A stretch of DNA of 64,000 nucleotides from Tomocerus qinae (taxonomy: Eukaryota > Arthropoda > Collembola > Entomobryomorpha > Tomoceridae): assembly GCA_020055645.1 (NCBI GenBank), contig CM034548.1, positions 11,222,001-11,286,000 of the forward strand, written 5' to 3'. The notes beneath the pieces were generated by a model that did no database searches, was not told where the DNA came from, and saw only the letters and a list, made by a program, of their open reading frames with translations. Positions 1-14,421 of the stretch are shown one piece after another (position 1 is the stretch's first letter; every line of letters begins with the position of its first letter). Both the position numbers and the translations under genes were made by a program.

Positions 1-622
1 TAATTTTTGTGAAACGTTGTCTATTACATATATAAACATTGTCTACAGGATTTATGAACGAGTATTGCAATTATTATTGATATGATATATTTTACTATTT
101 TCATTCTGGCAGAGTTATAAATACTTGCTTGTAGAAATGGAGGAGGGAGGATTCATTTAGCTGAGCTTTTGAAAATAATAAGTAGGAGTACTAATCGTAA
201 GTAGGGAGAGAGAGATGTATGTCTGCACTTTACTCCACGCTACACCCTTGTCTTGTCATTCAGTTCTTCTGGTAGACAAGATATTTTTTGCCAAGTGGAA
301 CCGTTTGCGGAAGAGAGGATGAGAGGAGAATTGGAATAGTTGTAACAGCAGGAGACCATGGATGGAGTACACCAGCCACTACGACAGAACGAGTAGGCAA
401 CATAATATTATGAATAGTATGTGTGTTTTTTATGGCTAAACACCTAACCAGTAGATATTCTCTGTTATCCTATTCACGGACAATGAGTTTTCTTAGAGTA
501 ACTGCAACCATTTCATTTTCATTTCACGACTTGGTATTATTTGTTATGTTACGTACTCGCACTCACTATTCCCACTGTGCCTCGTAACTTTTTTCTCCTC
601 CTCTCCAACTACAATTTTGCAG

Positions 623-712
623 ATTTTCTCCCGAGCCCTTATTACTACAACCAACTGAACCAAAAACACCATATAATAACAGAGTCAAGTTTAATGCTTT
701 GCGCAAATGCTG
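623..712 (+). other. exon-like block, function unknown
   Basis: A 90-base block is bordered by a plausible acceptor (pyrimidine-containing tract ending TTTTGCAG at 615-622) and a near-perfect donor (GTAAGTAC at 713-720). One frame is open through it, but the peptide matches nothing I recognise and no partner exon was found. It could be a 5' UTR or internal exon of a gene extending outside the window, or chance. Only the splice-like borders support it. Confidence 0.15.
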
Positions 713-3700
713 GTAAGTACTTTCATAATTGCGAATCCTTGAAAATATCCTAAATTGCCTTATTTGAACTTAGGCTATTTCACATTCAGCTTACAAGGTC
801 AACTTTTTACATCTTTATTTGAGGGCTTTGGAAATTTTTATACATTTCTAATCCCCTTTCAAAGTCTCATGCGTTACTAAAACTTTAACGGGTCACTTTC
901 TGTTACACAATAGTTATTTCCGTCACTATATACTATATCTATTTCTATAGTATAGTAGATCACAATTGAAAAACTTATAATTGAAACAGTGGGGGATTGA
1001 CATTTGTAATTTGTAAGTGGAATATCATAATGATGCTACTTGTATTTGTAGCTTCTTAATTAATCGTTATTGTGTAATAATGTGACAATTTAAAAAATGT
1101 ACCCTACATACATACAAAGTGTCGATCTTGACTAAAATAGATCATTTATCAATAGTCAAAATTAAGAATCTATAACTGGCTGTCGTTAACAATAAGTTGA
1201 TTGAAAGATAGATAGTCCAAGTGAATGTAATTGAGCTTTGACGATCTAGCTGATAGTAGATATGTAATACAACAGAGCGATAGAATGAGAGTTACAATAG
1301 AGTTTAAAATATTGGTAACTTTAGAATGTGTAATGCTTTTGTTGAAATTTAAGTACGGCAGTACGTAGGAGATTTTGTGTGGGCCAGTAAAGCACTTACA
1401 TGCATGTTTACATGTCTAAATTCTATTTCTGAAGTAGATAGCAATCTCAGAATGTAATACTAACTGCCTTATTAACCCATTGCTATGCATTTACATAGGG
1501 GTATTGCAGTATCTGGAATCAGTGAACAATATAGTCATAAGTAAAAATGATAACCACTACTAAAACAGGTTTTGTTGCAACGGGGAATGAATATTATCCG
1601 TCAAAATCATAAAATGAGCAGATCAATATTTGTCATAAAACGTTCCGCCTGATACGTGTAACTAAACACAAGCAAGGTTTCTTTCTCTGCAATTGCTTGC
1701 TCGAGTGTTTCTGAAGTTGTAATCCATGGAATCGTGCGACCTTGTCCTGCTCATTTTCATGAGCTATGAAAATTCTCTGATGTTTGACTGACTTGGTTGC
1801 CTTAGACAGAATGGAGTGATTTCCGTTTATGGTGATTATGTTAATATTATAATACTTTGTTTCCCCATTCCCCATTAGCCTACACTCTACACAGGATTGA
1901 CCAGTATTAGTACTATATCCTCGTAAATATGGATTTGGACGTCTTGTAAAAGCATTATTACATCACAATCATTTTAAGAAATTTACCAACGTAAATTACC
2001 ATCCGCACATTTAGTACTGATTTACCCCAGATTTTTCTAAATGTTTTTCTACAAAAACGATTTACTGATATTTGTGTCAATGTCAACGCTCTTCAATAGA
2101 AATACATAGAAATTCTAACTCTTAATTTCTAGCACATTCCTTATCAGTAGTACTTATCTATCAAACATATTTGTTAAAGTTATGGATTAGTGGCAGAAAT
2201 ATTGAAGAGACATGCAAATCAAATAGACATACTGGCATAGTTAATTATCACAGCCCAGGAACCCAAAACGTCCCAGTGAGCATAACATCATGAAATTGTA
2301 GATAATTTTCATGTAGAAGGAAGGCAGTCAGTTTGTCGATTGGAATAGAGCATGCATGTCGTGTCTAGTAATTCTGACATTATCGACGTCATTAGAAAGT
2401 CAACATATTGTTGGGAGAAATTTATTGGGAGCAAATGAAAAGTAATTTTGATGCATGAATTTTAATGCGGTACTGTAATCCGGAGAAATGGAATGTCTCA
2501 TCGCAGTAGGTTTGATAATATCTGATATTTTACAAGTTCATTACTGACAAGAGAGCTCATTCAGCAGATGAGCAAGACATTAAAAATGTGCGCAAACACA
2601 TACTATTGCTACTTGAGTATGTGTACGCATCAAAACGACATTCGAAACGACGACATTACACTCATAAAGCTCTACTATCAGTACAATTAACAGCGTCTTT
2701 GACAGAACTTGCAGATATTCTTATGCATTATACTCGTCTTGAAGACGGCACATGTTTTCCTAATGGGTAGTAATAGTAATGTACAAATCTACAAAGTTAA
2801 ATGCCTGCACTCCATAAAACTATCATGAAGAATATACTTTCTTCTTAAACACTTGAACTTGTAAAGACGGAATTATTACAGAATATTCCTTATCTTTTTA
2901 AACACCTATCTCTATACATATCTTCTGCCAGATGTACGAACATCCTCACTTTACTTATTCCCATCAAAAATTTTTGTTAGCAATGCAAGTCATTTTCCCA
3001 AATTTTGGTGAAACTAACATAAAACTAGTATTAACTGAAGAATACTTACGAGCGAAGGTAATTAACATAGATGTAATGTAGATACAGGATAATAAAACCA
3101 TGCAATGATGCGAAATATTATCTTCCGAAACGAGATTCTGCACAGGGATGCAAAAAATGGACAAGAACTTAGGAACTTATATCAAGTGGTAGTATTTTCT
3201 GGCGACTTTACTTCCTCCAGCTCTAAAGTCCATAGAAAACAGATGAAGTGGCCATTGTCTACTTTATTTCCTGCTGAGTTTATATCCGTTTCTTTATAGT
3301 CAACTAAAAAGTTGCCTTTGTTGCAATAATTATTCTCCTAACAGCCAGGTACTACGCCATGGGATAAAAATGAGCTGAGTCGGCGAAAGTAAAAAAGAAT
3401 TTCAGAAAGAAAGGCTGTCAGCCCTTTAAAAGATTGATTACAGATAATATTTCACTGGTGCATTTAATCTAGAGCACACATAAATTCCTATTGCATGACT
3501 ATTATACAGAAACCTAAAAATTGCTTAAAAATTGGACTTTGCCTTCGGTGATGTAAATAAAGGATTTTTGAGTCATAATATCCCGCATATTGTTATGTAG
3601 GCTTACATTTTTAAATATTTACTGTCCTACTTTTAAATACGCAAACTTAACACGTTTACTTTCTGTCTTCGTCTTGACTTTGTTATCAGTGACTGCACTG

Positions 3701-6700
3701 TGACTAATTGTGATATTTGTTTACTCTCCAAGATAGTTCTCTCTCTTGGTTAGCCATGAATAGCCCTATTCATTTTCATACAGAGATCAATCATATTTTT
3801 GTTAATTTTATTTCCATACCTCTGCTGTAAGATATTTGTGGATATACATAATTTTTCATGCATCAATGCTTCGTAGACAAATTCAGACTTACTCAATTGA
3901 ATACTAATGATAGAGCACAACTACAAATGTTTATGTAATGGCATATTATTAGAAGTAATATATAAGCGATCATGATGTCATTGACTTTTTTCTGTCCCAA
4001 GCAGGTTTGTATTTTGTATTCAGATATAGTATCATCTGCATTCAAAAGAATTGATTATGTATTCAGTGCATTTGAACAATGGTTTAGTGTTTACTATACG
4101 TGTAAGTGTCATGTGTAACTACACGTTAATCATATATATCTTGCTATTACGTGGCAATTCAACATCGAAGTCACCACACGAAACATAATCAGTAATCACA
4201 CAGTTAAGTGGAAGTTAGTCAACCTTTACTTTATAACCAAGCCATAAATTTATTCAATACCCACCACATAAGTATATATAGTATAGTAGTAATAGTATGT
4301 TTGTGTATCCAACGATACGACTGAATTTTTATTCCGAGAATAAATGCAAATAGGTAGTTAGTAGTTACTATTAGTAGCTATAATAGTTTATTATTGATTA
4401 TGCTACTACATCACACTAGGTGTGTGACTAGACATAATAAATAATGCATTGATTCATTCCTTACCACACGAAATAAATTATTGCATAATAACTCGTAATA
4501 TATAAACATGGTCTATATAGGTATTATACTATTAATACAATATTGTATAATTAAGTATAGCAATAATTATTCATGCCAGCAGAATCAAATTTTAGAATTC
4601 CATATAAAATCAAAAACAAAGTTTGAATTATATATCCTCTCAATTGGGTTAATGGTTGGGCTATTTAAAATAAGAACTGCCTTACTTTTATGGCCAAAAT
4701 CTTGAGAAATTGCATAGGATGAGCTAATCTGTTTGTTCTATGCTACTGCAATGGTAACACATGGGAATTGGGAACTACAAGAGACTTTCCCTGTAGACTG
4801 TAGACTATTACCCAAGTGTTGGTTTGTCCTTGTCATTTGTTATGCATGTGTTTAAAGCAGGAGCAAATGAGATTTTCTATGATCAAATGAATCAAATCCA
4901 GTCGAGCGACGCAGTTGTAAGTAAGTGTGTAGCATCTACATACATCTGAACATGATATGTACCCTGCATATATCAGTATAATTATTAACAAAAGGAATTT
5001 CCAAGCTTTATAATAAATATAGAGCTACATCGTGGATATGACTCGTATTAAATTGGTTGAAGGAGGGAGATAAATAGTAGTATGCTGGTGTTAAAATTAA
5101 CTATTTAGGGAATTAACCGCTAAACGGTACACATTACTCTGTCGCGTCGCAGTCGATGTGGGTGGACTACAGTTTTTATACACACAGTATTACTAGATAC
5201 ATGAATTTGGTGCAGACAATTTGCTAAGTTAGTGGATATATCTGAGTAAGTATATAGCAACGTCTTCAATAATTTTACAGAGAGATAATAATCTAACTTT
5301 TGGTAATTGCTGGCTTAAAAAATAAATTAGTGCAAGGTTTTTGTGTATTATGATTAGCTAGCGAATAGCGTTTGAATAAATTTCGACTTGGTATAGTATT
5401 TGAAGAGAGTCTCTAGTATAGATAGCCTGTAACATCCTCTAACAGTTTTATCAGTACCTGCAGATTACAGACATGCTGTTCACACATAATATCTCTGATA
5501 TGTGAGCATCTGCTCGTTTTAAGTTTTCATTATTGTATTCCACCGAATGAGACTCGAGAGTTCTTGTAACCAAATCCACTTTATTAAATGCTGTTGTGTA
5601 TGTTATCCAAACACAGGTAGGTGTGAATTACATCAGGTAACTGGTGTTGGAGGCTGTGGTTTAGGTGCACTGTAATGTGATCGTAAAATCCTTGATACAC
5701 ATGCATATAGGTACCTGAGACCGAGAATGAAACTTCCGTAGAATATTTAATGAGATAGCTTTACGCTACTGCCTAGACATTTTCACACATCTTATTGTGA
5801 AATATTAACCCCGATCTCATTGTAAAAATAGTTGAGTCAAGCAAAACCAGTTAACAGTTGAAATGGGTTTCCTTGTTAAAGGAGTTTATTGCTATATAAC
5901 TTGACGCTATTCGAAATGACTTATTATAATTAGCTGGTAAAACACCTGGCCCATCTTCCTTGTTCCTTCATTACTAACAAATCAAAAATGTATATGCTAA
6001 GTATATTGCTGCTCTGATTTCATCAGATAAGCTTTATTGACGAGTTCTTTCAAGTTTCAACTGGCCTTCTGCAGACCACTACAAAGATGGTAGCAGCTTA
6101 ATGGAAGCTACACACAAAATCAATAAAGATGCTTATAAAGAAGTCGTTGAAATGGTATAGAAAATTCAAATAATGAGATAATTTGGCGGATTTTTAAAAT
6201 TTTTGACCATTACTAAGGAATTTTAACAATCAATGAGTTGGTTAATTGAACACAAAAATGACACTTTTCTTTGGTGGTAATTGTACAAGTAACTCTTTTA
6301 TGTACTTTGTGTTGTCAATTGTTCTTTTTTTAAATGGAGATATTGCACCATTACGTGCTTCTAAATAATATTTTATAATAGAATCTGTATTAAGTTGGCT
6401 TAAGTACACAGAGGGTTTTCTATTGTAGTACGAAAGATATTCTTGAGTTAGTTCTGGAGTATTTTTTTTATTTATTTATTTTTTGCGTTCATGTTTGCTG
6501 AAGCAGTTCAAACAAAATCCTTGTTATTTGTAAGGTTGGTATGGAAAGGAGTTAAGAAACTGGATCATAATGTATACTTCAAGATAGGAACTATATAGTG
6601 AGATGAGATGGCCCATAGAGCAGAGAATTCTTTTCAAGATGATTTAGTTAGAAGGAAGCGTAAATTGCATGGCCAAAGATAATCTTTCAGTGATCAGCAT

Positions 6701-9700
6701 TAAGCAAATCAAGTAGATGGGATAGACTCATCTTTGTTAGATGTTTTCAGGTCTTATTTAAAGCGTTGAGAGTGGCAGAGTAGAGCAAGAGATCTGATCG
6801 TGAGTGAAGTGAAGCCTTGTCTATTTTGATGGGGCGCTTCAACGATGTTGATCTGTCTTTCCCTTAGACGCAAGTGGAGTGTCGAGTGGAGAATCAAACA
6901 AAGGTAGGCAGATGAACGCAACTTTAACAAGGAAATTGAGAGTCGTTTCCAGATGAGCTGAGAAAAGTCTCAGATAAATAGAGAAGGAAATGGAATTGGA
7001 AAGGTATCTACCTATACCAAATATTTACCCACTACAAATACAGCTCTATGTCCATATACTAGGTCTACACCATCCACTGTAATGTCTTTATCTACCACAT
7101 ATGCAGATGATGAAGAAATAACTTGCTCAACCGTCCCTTTCATCATTCTCTATACCTTCAGATAATTATTATGTAATCCGTATATACTAGGAATGTTACA
7201 CCAAATACCTACTAATTCGTTAGGTTTAGCTTGAGTGGATTGGATGGACAATTTAGCTTCGTTTCCACTCTCTGATTAATCAAATATCGATTGTGTCTAA
7301 TAAATGCTCCAGAGTTGCAATTTATGTATTTTCTCGTTCATAAATTGGAATAAACTCAATATTTTCTAACATTTCAATTCATAATACTTCAGAACATTTC
7401 ATATTCTTCTGAATTCTGCACATTTCTCAATTCGGTTTTGCTAACTATATACCAACAAGTATTTAACATTTTGCATTTAGCATGATTATTATTGTCTCTA
7501 ACGGTGTATAGTAATGAAATAAATACATAACTGGAAACATGAGTTTCAACATGAGTTTTAGTAACATATAAATAAGAGACAGAGAGGACAAATCCCAAGG
7601 TAGATGATGGGAAACAGAATGAAACTGACCTGAAGCGGAATTGTTTGGGATGTGAGAAATATAGAGATAAATGACACAAGAATGAAACGGAGTGAACTGT
7701 GTAACTGAAGATAAACCTGCTTTCAATTTCAATGCCACGTTATCTTGGAGCATTTTATTCGGAAGGATTCAAGAGAGGTGATAGTCCTGAAGGTGCACAA
7801 TGCACATTGTTGTTGTCTCTGCAGCTCGACAACCGAGATGAATTAGATTTCAGTTGAATGATATTACCCATTTATTTGAAATGTCCTTATAATGAACAAG
7901 GACATTAGGTAGCTATTTTGAGGGGCAACACAACAACGAAATTAGTTTAGGGTTATGGTTCTGAACTGTTTTGGTCAAAATAGTCAGGGATAAATGGTCA
8001 AAACTCATTTGTAAAAATGTTCCATATTTCCGTTAAGCATCTCGTTTCAAAATTTAAAAAATAATGCGTTCAAAGTTTGCTACTTTTGAGTTTTAATATC
8101 CATATAGTTAATGGCTAATACTTTCCAGTCTATTGCCTGTCTGAAAAAGTTTTTGATTTGGCCATTTGGACACTCGGCCTGGTCAAAATTAAAAAAAGTG
8201 GTCAGAAGCTCAAGAAAGGATAATAAATATTTACTAAGCTAATAAATGTAGTGAACACCAAGTATAAAATGTTGAAGTGATAACGCATTTCGAATGTTGG
8301 TAGAGTATAAAAAAAGTTTTTGTAAACAAGGCAAGTAGAGGCAATTACAACGCCAGGACATTTTTCCAAGTGTCGATGTATCTTTCCATGTAAGCACACA
8401 TACATGAAAAGAGAAAACCTTATCTATACACAAACGCAACAATAGAGCAGAGAAAAATAAAATCTGTTTTAAAATTACCGTAGGTACAACAGTTATGGGA
8501 TGTTACTCATAAAATTTGGTTCAACAGGGAGCTACTCTTAAAATGGTCTACGAGAATTACTTGGAGTAGCAGTATAATTATGATGGCATTGTCATCTCTA
8601 AATCGATATCGGATAAAGTGACTCTAAAACAAATTAATGGAGAGGTAGATTTGTGACTTTTATAGGAATAAGAATGAGTTCAATAGGTAATGTAGTCGTC
8701 TCTCCTGTGACACTTGTCTGATTGGATTAGAGTAAATGGGATAAATGTTCTAGTAACATATGTTGGCATGTTCGGCTAAAATAAGCGTGAAGTTTAACTA
8801 CTACTTATCTACCTATCTGTATTTACACATACCAAAGTCTAACAAACGTCTTCGGAGTGAAAAATTATGCGTGCTGGCTTTAAGTAACGTTACGTTGTTT
8901 AGTCAAGACAAGTTTCACTCACGCAAGTAGGAGACAATTCTATAATGGTGCTTCATATACTCTCATAATATATAAGCCTTCTTCCCTAATAAAATAAAGA
9001 GGGGTGGAGATGGGAATAGGGAATAATAGGCCCGGAGTGAAAAGGCGAAAGTGTTTAGGAAGCAAAAAGCGAGTGACACAACTGACAACTAAGACTCAAT
9101 CCCCTAACTATAAGACGTTATTGGAAGTACAACAACTGAAGGTATGCATTAATAAGGCAGGGGGACTGTTTTAAGTTTTAGCAATTAAGATAAAGAAGGT
9201 AGGACTGTTTGCTAGCAATTTGGATTTGATGAAATGGGCTAACTAACCTAAAGAGACGCGATTAGTTGTTCTTGTAACGCGTTCTGACTTTCAAGCAAAA
9301 AGCTCTACAAGGAAGTTTAATTTACTTTCAATTAAGTATAGAACGGATAAGGAAGAAACCAAAAACGCCGACCCGCCTTCCTCAATTCTCTCGCAATGTG
9401 TTAATTTCTATGTAGATACAGACCATCTAAAAATGAAACTCAATTCGTTATTGTTCCCAATGTGTTAAATCACACGTTATAATGGTGCAGAGATAAAGTT
9501 CAAGTCTGAACAAAGCAAAAAATTGAGCTTTGCATTCAACTTGCGTTGTTTGTGCGTACTAAATGCATTTCTTTGAACCAAGGCAATGGTGAATAGAGAA
9601 AAGCGAGAAAGGGGTTTCCGCTAATCCATCGATCAGAACTCTGGGTGGCATTCATCTCGCATCTTGGAAAACTTGGAAGTCGTCCAATCAACTACTTATA

Positions 9701-12604
9701 TAAACTATACCCTATAGATACCCATCTAGTAGCATGTACCATGTAGTTTGTGTATATGATGCTCAGAAGATGAACCTAACTGTTTACAACTAAATCAAAA
9801 AGACGGCAGAAACACTTGCAATTGCATTGCAGAAAGTAAAAGGAAAAGTTAACTTTTACTCTCTATGCATTTCATTCAGTCTAAACAGGAAAGGGGAATT
9901 TTTACATAATCTTTTATTGTTTTTTCTCAATATCCACCTACTTCTACGACAATATTGTCCCATCCTTTGTTCTATTTGCAGCATAACATAATCTTGGATA
10001 TTTATACTACCCACTCATATGCTTATTATTACCAGTTATAACATTTGCCAACTTCTATTGTGAATGTTTCATACACAGATGCACTAGAATTAACTGTATG
10101 GCTTTATTCACTTCATAATAAGTTATGCACGTTTGAGTTATTGTGAACAACAAATTGAAATACGGGAAATTAATAAATTAATTGAAATATCATTCGTGCT
10201 TTGTGAAACCACAGCAGTTCTGGTTCTGTAAACTCTTTGGTAAATAGCTGCTCTCATTACAATTCCTGATAATAATATCCAATTAGCCAAAGCGTCAGTT
10301 CAAGCTTTAGTTTTAACAAAAGCACAATCACAAAGTCGTGCATAATTATTACTGAGTACTACTTACAAATATATTTGTAGTAATAATAATGTCAGTGTGA
10401 AGTTATGTATGCATTTAGTAATACTAATTATCAACATTCCAATGGCTTTCGCTACCATAAAGCTTTAACGAATCTACACTGCTCTTACCACAATATTCAA
10501 TTAGTAGAAATAAAATATATGAAGCCGGCTCTTTCCAAATTAATTAAATATAGGTAGGTACTCACTTGACGATAACATTCGTGGAATTTAATTATACTGA
10601 GAATTAAATAGTCATGCAATGATATCTGAATAAATCCACCGAAACCTACAAATGCCGACTCCCATATGGCCATAATTTCTGTTTAACATTCTCTGTATTG
10701 CTTTCAATATTATTATACAGGGTAATTGATGTACTGTATGATGCATCTTCAATTTTGAATTTCATGAAAATTAACTATGAAAAAAATGCTATAAATTAAA
10801 TAGAGATATTGACATAAAATATTTATGAAAGGGTGACTCATTCAAATTTGAAAAATATATTTATTTAAGGATTCAAATTTTCCAATTTTGGATTCAAATC
10901 GATTTTTAATAGATTAAATACCCTGTGGAAGAATTTCTGAGTATTTTAAAGGAGGCAGTACTTAGAATAAAGATTTCTCGCTGCATGTATAGAAAAGGCA
11001 AGTTAAACTGGCAAATATATTTATAGCTTCTCCTTGGGTGAACTTTAACTGGCTATTAGTATGCGCTACATACGTACCTAAATAAAGCAAAGACAAACTT
11101 TAAATTACATGGACCATGCTCGGGTTCCCTTGTACATACGTTTAGGACTGGTGGGAGTTAGCTAACTACGGTGTGGTTTTGGTGTTACAAGTACATTGTG
11201 TTCTTCATCACTTGGTTCAGACTCTGTTGTAACGATGTAAGCCCTGAGTAAAGTTGTGTAAACCGTCTGTTTGGAAATGAGAGTTAAGACAGTTATGCAA
11301 AGACTTTGTTAAACCACAAAAGCCACCACTTCTGGTATGTGGAGCGTGTAGGTATATAGGTACCTGATTTCAAGTTGATGAGATGAGTAGGCAATAATTT
11401 GTTCTGAGGCTCATTTCCACCCTTGTTCATTGCCTCCTTAATGATTACTCCATAATATTGCAAACTGACTACTTATTGCCCCCATGATTTGTGTGTTGAC
11501 AAAAAGATCTCTGCTACATGTGTCTTCGACCGGATGGGTGACAAAGACAACAACCCTAACTACCCTCTTTTTTATTTAGTATTGGTTTTCTAAGCTAAAT
11601 GACAGCTCACTGCTCTGCTCTATTTATTGCACAAAGTTCCTGAATATTGTAAATACCAGAGCAGCAAATAGTATTGCAATATAAATTCTAATATAAATTT
11701 TAAACCGGCCTGGCATGAGATGGATTTAAAAAGGTTCTTCGGTGAGCACGAAATGCAGTCCAATTTAGCCTGGTCTTATCGAGGGAAAGTAATAAGAATG
11801 AACTGGACAAGGACAAACAAAGTTGAGAAACGTATTGTACAAGTTAAACTAGATTATAAAGTTGCAGCAGGAACTTAAGATGCAGGACCTCAGCGAACTT
11901 TTCCATTCTGGAGCGTAACAAAGTATTTACCAAACTGAAAACTGGGCTCTAGTAGATAGAAGGATTCCAATGAAGTAGCTATTGGGGAAGGAAGTATTGA
12001 GACATGCAGTATGTGGATGGAACTCTAATAGAAGTATTTAGAAAAGGGTATGGATGGATGGAACATTGCCAGTTTGTTCTTTAGTAGACTCCAGGCCTTA
12101 ATTAGACTCCCTCGGCTCTTTGAAAGCTTCCATCTCATCTCATTGTCTGTCTAAGGCCTGCAAACACAGAGATATGGTTTTATGAATCTATTTAAAATGT
12201 ATCAAGTCTAATGTGGCTTTAAACCAAGGCTGTATGCATGGCGCAGAGTCGTGTAACTGCCACTTGACTTATTCTTCGCCACTCTGTCATGCATTATTAA
12301 GTTAATATGGGAAATCATAATGAACTGACCAACTCGCTCAATTCTCCAAGTCAAAGTCACTCAATTTGAAATATTATTATTGAGTCAATGAGACGTTTTC
12401 CATGATTTTTATCGTTGCTAAATCTTTAACTGAGTTCGTCCATTTAATTTTTATGTAATGCGCCTTGATTCTAATCTCATCTAAGTGAGTAACATCATTC
12501 ATCCTCAAATTAGGTATGCTATCTCCCTGTGTATGTTCACTATGTAAATACTAACTGGAACTTATAACTGCGACTATAACTGTATATAGCTTGCACTTGC
12601 ACTA

Positions 12605-12626
12605 CTGTCTGTCTGTCTGTCTGTCT
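12605..12626. repeat. (CTGT)n microsatellite
   Basis: Five and a half uninterrupted CTGT units in non-coding DNA. It is an ordinary simple repeat. Confidence 0.9.
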
Positions 12627-13559
12627 TTGCCTCCTCTTTTTCCTTTGCTACTACTAAATACGTGCGAGTAAGTAAGTAGAAACGTCACATTAACACTGAC
12701 ATTGACAGACAGCCTTTGCTAGTGGATATTAGGCTGTCCAGCCTTGGGTTCCTCTACTACCTTATACAAATAGTAATGATACCTAGGTAATAGTAAGTAT
12801 GGTATTATTATTATGCATATAGCAGTGCATTCGCATCCAGCAGATCCACTCCATCGAGAATCTAGTGCAAGCAGCACGCATTAACTGTCGGTTAAGTTAA
12901 AGAATTGTAATTTTTTGTAACGCAAGGCACTAAGTATGAAGTGGTTATGGAAATTCGTATTCTGTTTGAAGGATACGCTCCCTTTTAGGATGCTACTTAC
13001 TACTGCACTGTACATATTGGTTGGTCCTGCATATTATTTATCTGGGTTCGAAGATACACTTATAAAGTAAATTGCTAACATAACTTGGCATTGCAATGAG
13101 TTGAAAAGGATGTACTAAATAACTAAACTAACTGCCATAAGTCACGTCATCATGATTGGATCTATCACGCAGCAGTGACTGCTGAAGTGCAGTTTCTAAT
13201 GTGATGTTATGATTATGATTATAGCTCCTGTTTATGATGATTACTTATTATTATCATTATCAAAGACAGCAAAACCAGCCACCAAAAATTAAATTATAAG
13301 CGTTTATGTCTTAGGTACTAAAACCCTTGCAGACTTAAATACGTTGAGCAAATAATCACCAAAACCTTCCTATGCTTGAAAACATGGGCCTAATAACTAA
13401 TGAGCACTTAAAATGGGAAATAGGCACCAAACATGGTCTGTGGCTTTATAAAGCCTTGAAATGCTAAGAAAACAAAGTTGTACACGCATACACTGCACAA
13501 TTCATTCTTTGTCTTTGATTATTAGGAAATGCTAAATGCAGCCAAATCCAAACTTTTAT

Positions 13560-13640
13560 ACCGTGGTGCATTTTTCTCGATTTTTGGGTGGGGGAACGTG
13601 CGCTGGTGCCCCCCCCCCTTCGCCTCGGGCCCTGCGTAGT
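13560..13640 (-). mobile_element. GC-rich patch, possible worn DNA-transposon end
   Basis: This is a sharp GC-rich island in AT-rich surroundings with a run of about ten C at 13,609-13,618. G-rich and C-rich stretches on either side of a short spacer could pair. Read on the minus strand from about 13,637 it begins CAGGGCCCGAGGCG followed by a G-run, a form common at hAT-type transposon ends. I could not find the matching opposite end or a target-site duplication, and no transposase frame is present. It may instead be an unrelated GC-rich repeat. Confidence 0.22.
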
Positions 13641-14421
13641 CATCTTGCATCCCGTGCACAGTGGCTTTGATCCGGAACAATACGGTCATACATAGTATAC
13701 AGCATTATATGGTCTCACCCATTTATTTTCACTGTGCTAAACCACACCCATGGTCTCCTAGCAAGCATCTAAAGAACTACAAGCAGGGCAGCCCGCAAAG
13801 TTTGAACACCTTGCATGCCTCTGCCTAGCTCGTCTAGAGAGAAGCGTGGCATTGGCAGGCAGTTACTACAATGCATTAGGCGCTATTACACAACGATTAA
13901 ATTTTATCCATCAAAATCTCCACGGATACGAACCAGTGATCACGGATGAACGGAGATCGATTGAAATCTGGAAACTTGTGACTGGCAGCTACTGATGACC
14001 GAGTACCGACACCCGAATTGAGGCTATTTTAAAAATAAAAGTACTTATCTCTGACTGCGGACTGTGCGGACGTGGATCGTGGACCAACTATTTTCAACTT
14101 AACAAATCAAGTTTGAAATGTAAAAACTGTTTAAATTTATTCACAAAATTAATTTTATAGTATTTATTATATTTTCTTAATGGTCCTTAGTCCTTAATAC
14201 CCGTGCGAAGTTGATTTTGTTTGATATTTGATATTAGTCAATTTAACTTTAGGCACAAAGCTCATTTTTGGCAAAACTTCAATTTAAATAAATAATTTTT
14301 TTCCACTGATTAAACTAAGTTTTGTATTGCTGGTCGTTTTGCAAGTCTCTAATTTTGATCATTTTGAAAATAATACATCTCTTTTCATGCTAGATATTTT
14401 CCTGGCTAATAATTGAAAAAT
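13641..14421. other. non-coding stretch before the GTSF1-like gene
   Basis: This is moderately GC-rich up to about 14,090 and strongly AT-rich after it. No open frame, TATA box or RNA gene is recognisable. It presumably contains the 5' flank and promoter of the GTSF1-like gene, but I cannot place a start site. Confidence 0.4.

Larger units (their letters stand above)
1..13559. other. gene-poor stretch, no supported gene
   Basis: I see no convincing coding region here on either strand. The open frames are short, AT-rich, lack recognisable domains and overlap each other on opposite strands. It holds simple repeats and one block with good splice-like borders near base 623, listed separately. 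It could be intergenic DNA or a long intron of a gene whose exons lie outside the window or were missed. Confidence 0.6.

Noticed and set aside
7389-7753. Two overlapping minus-strand 96-codon frames
   Set aside because: Low-complexity AT-rich peptides in overlapping frames with no domain or splice support.
13027-13037. B-box-like GGTTCGAAGAT
   Set aside because: Flanking bases cannot form a tRNA cloverleaf.
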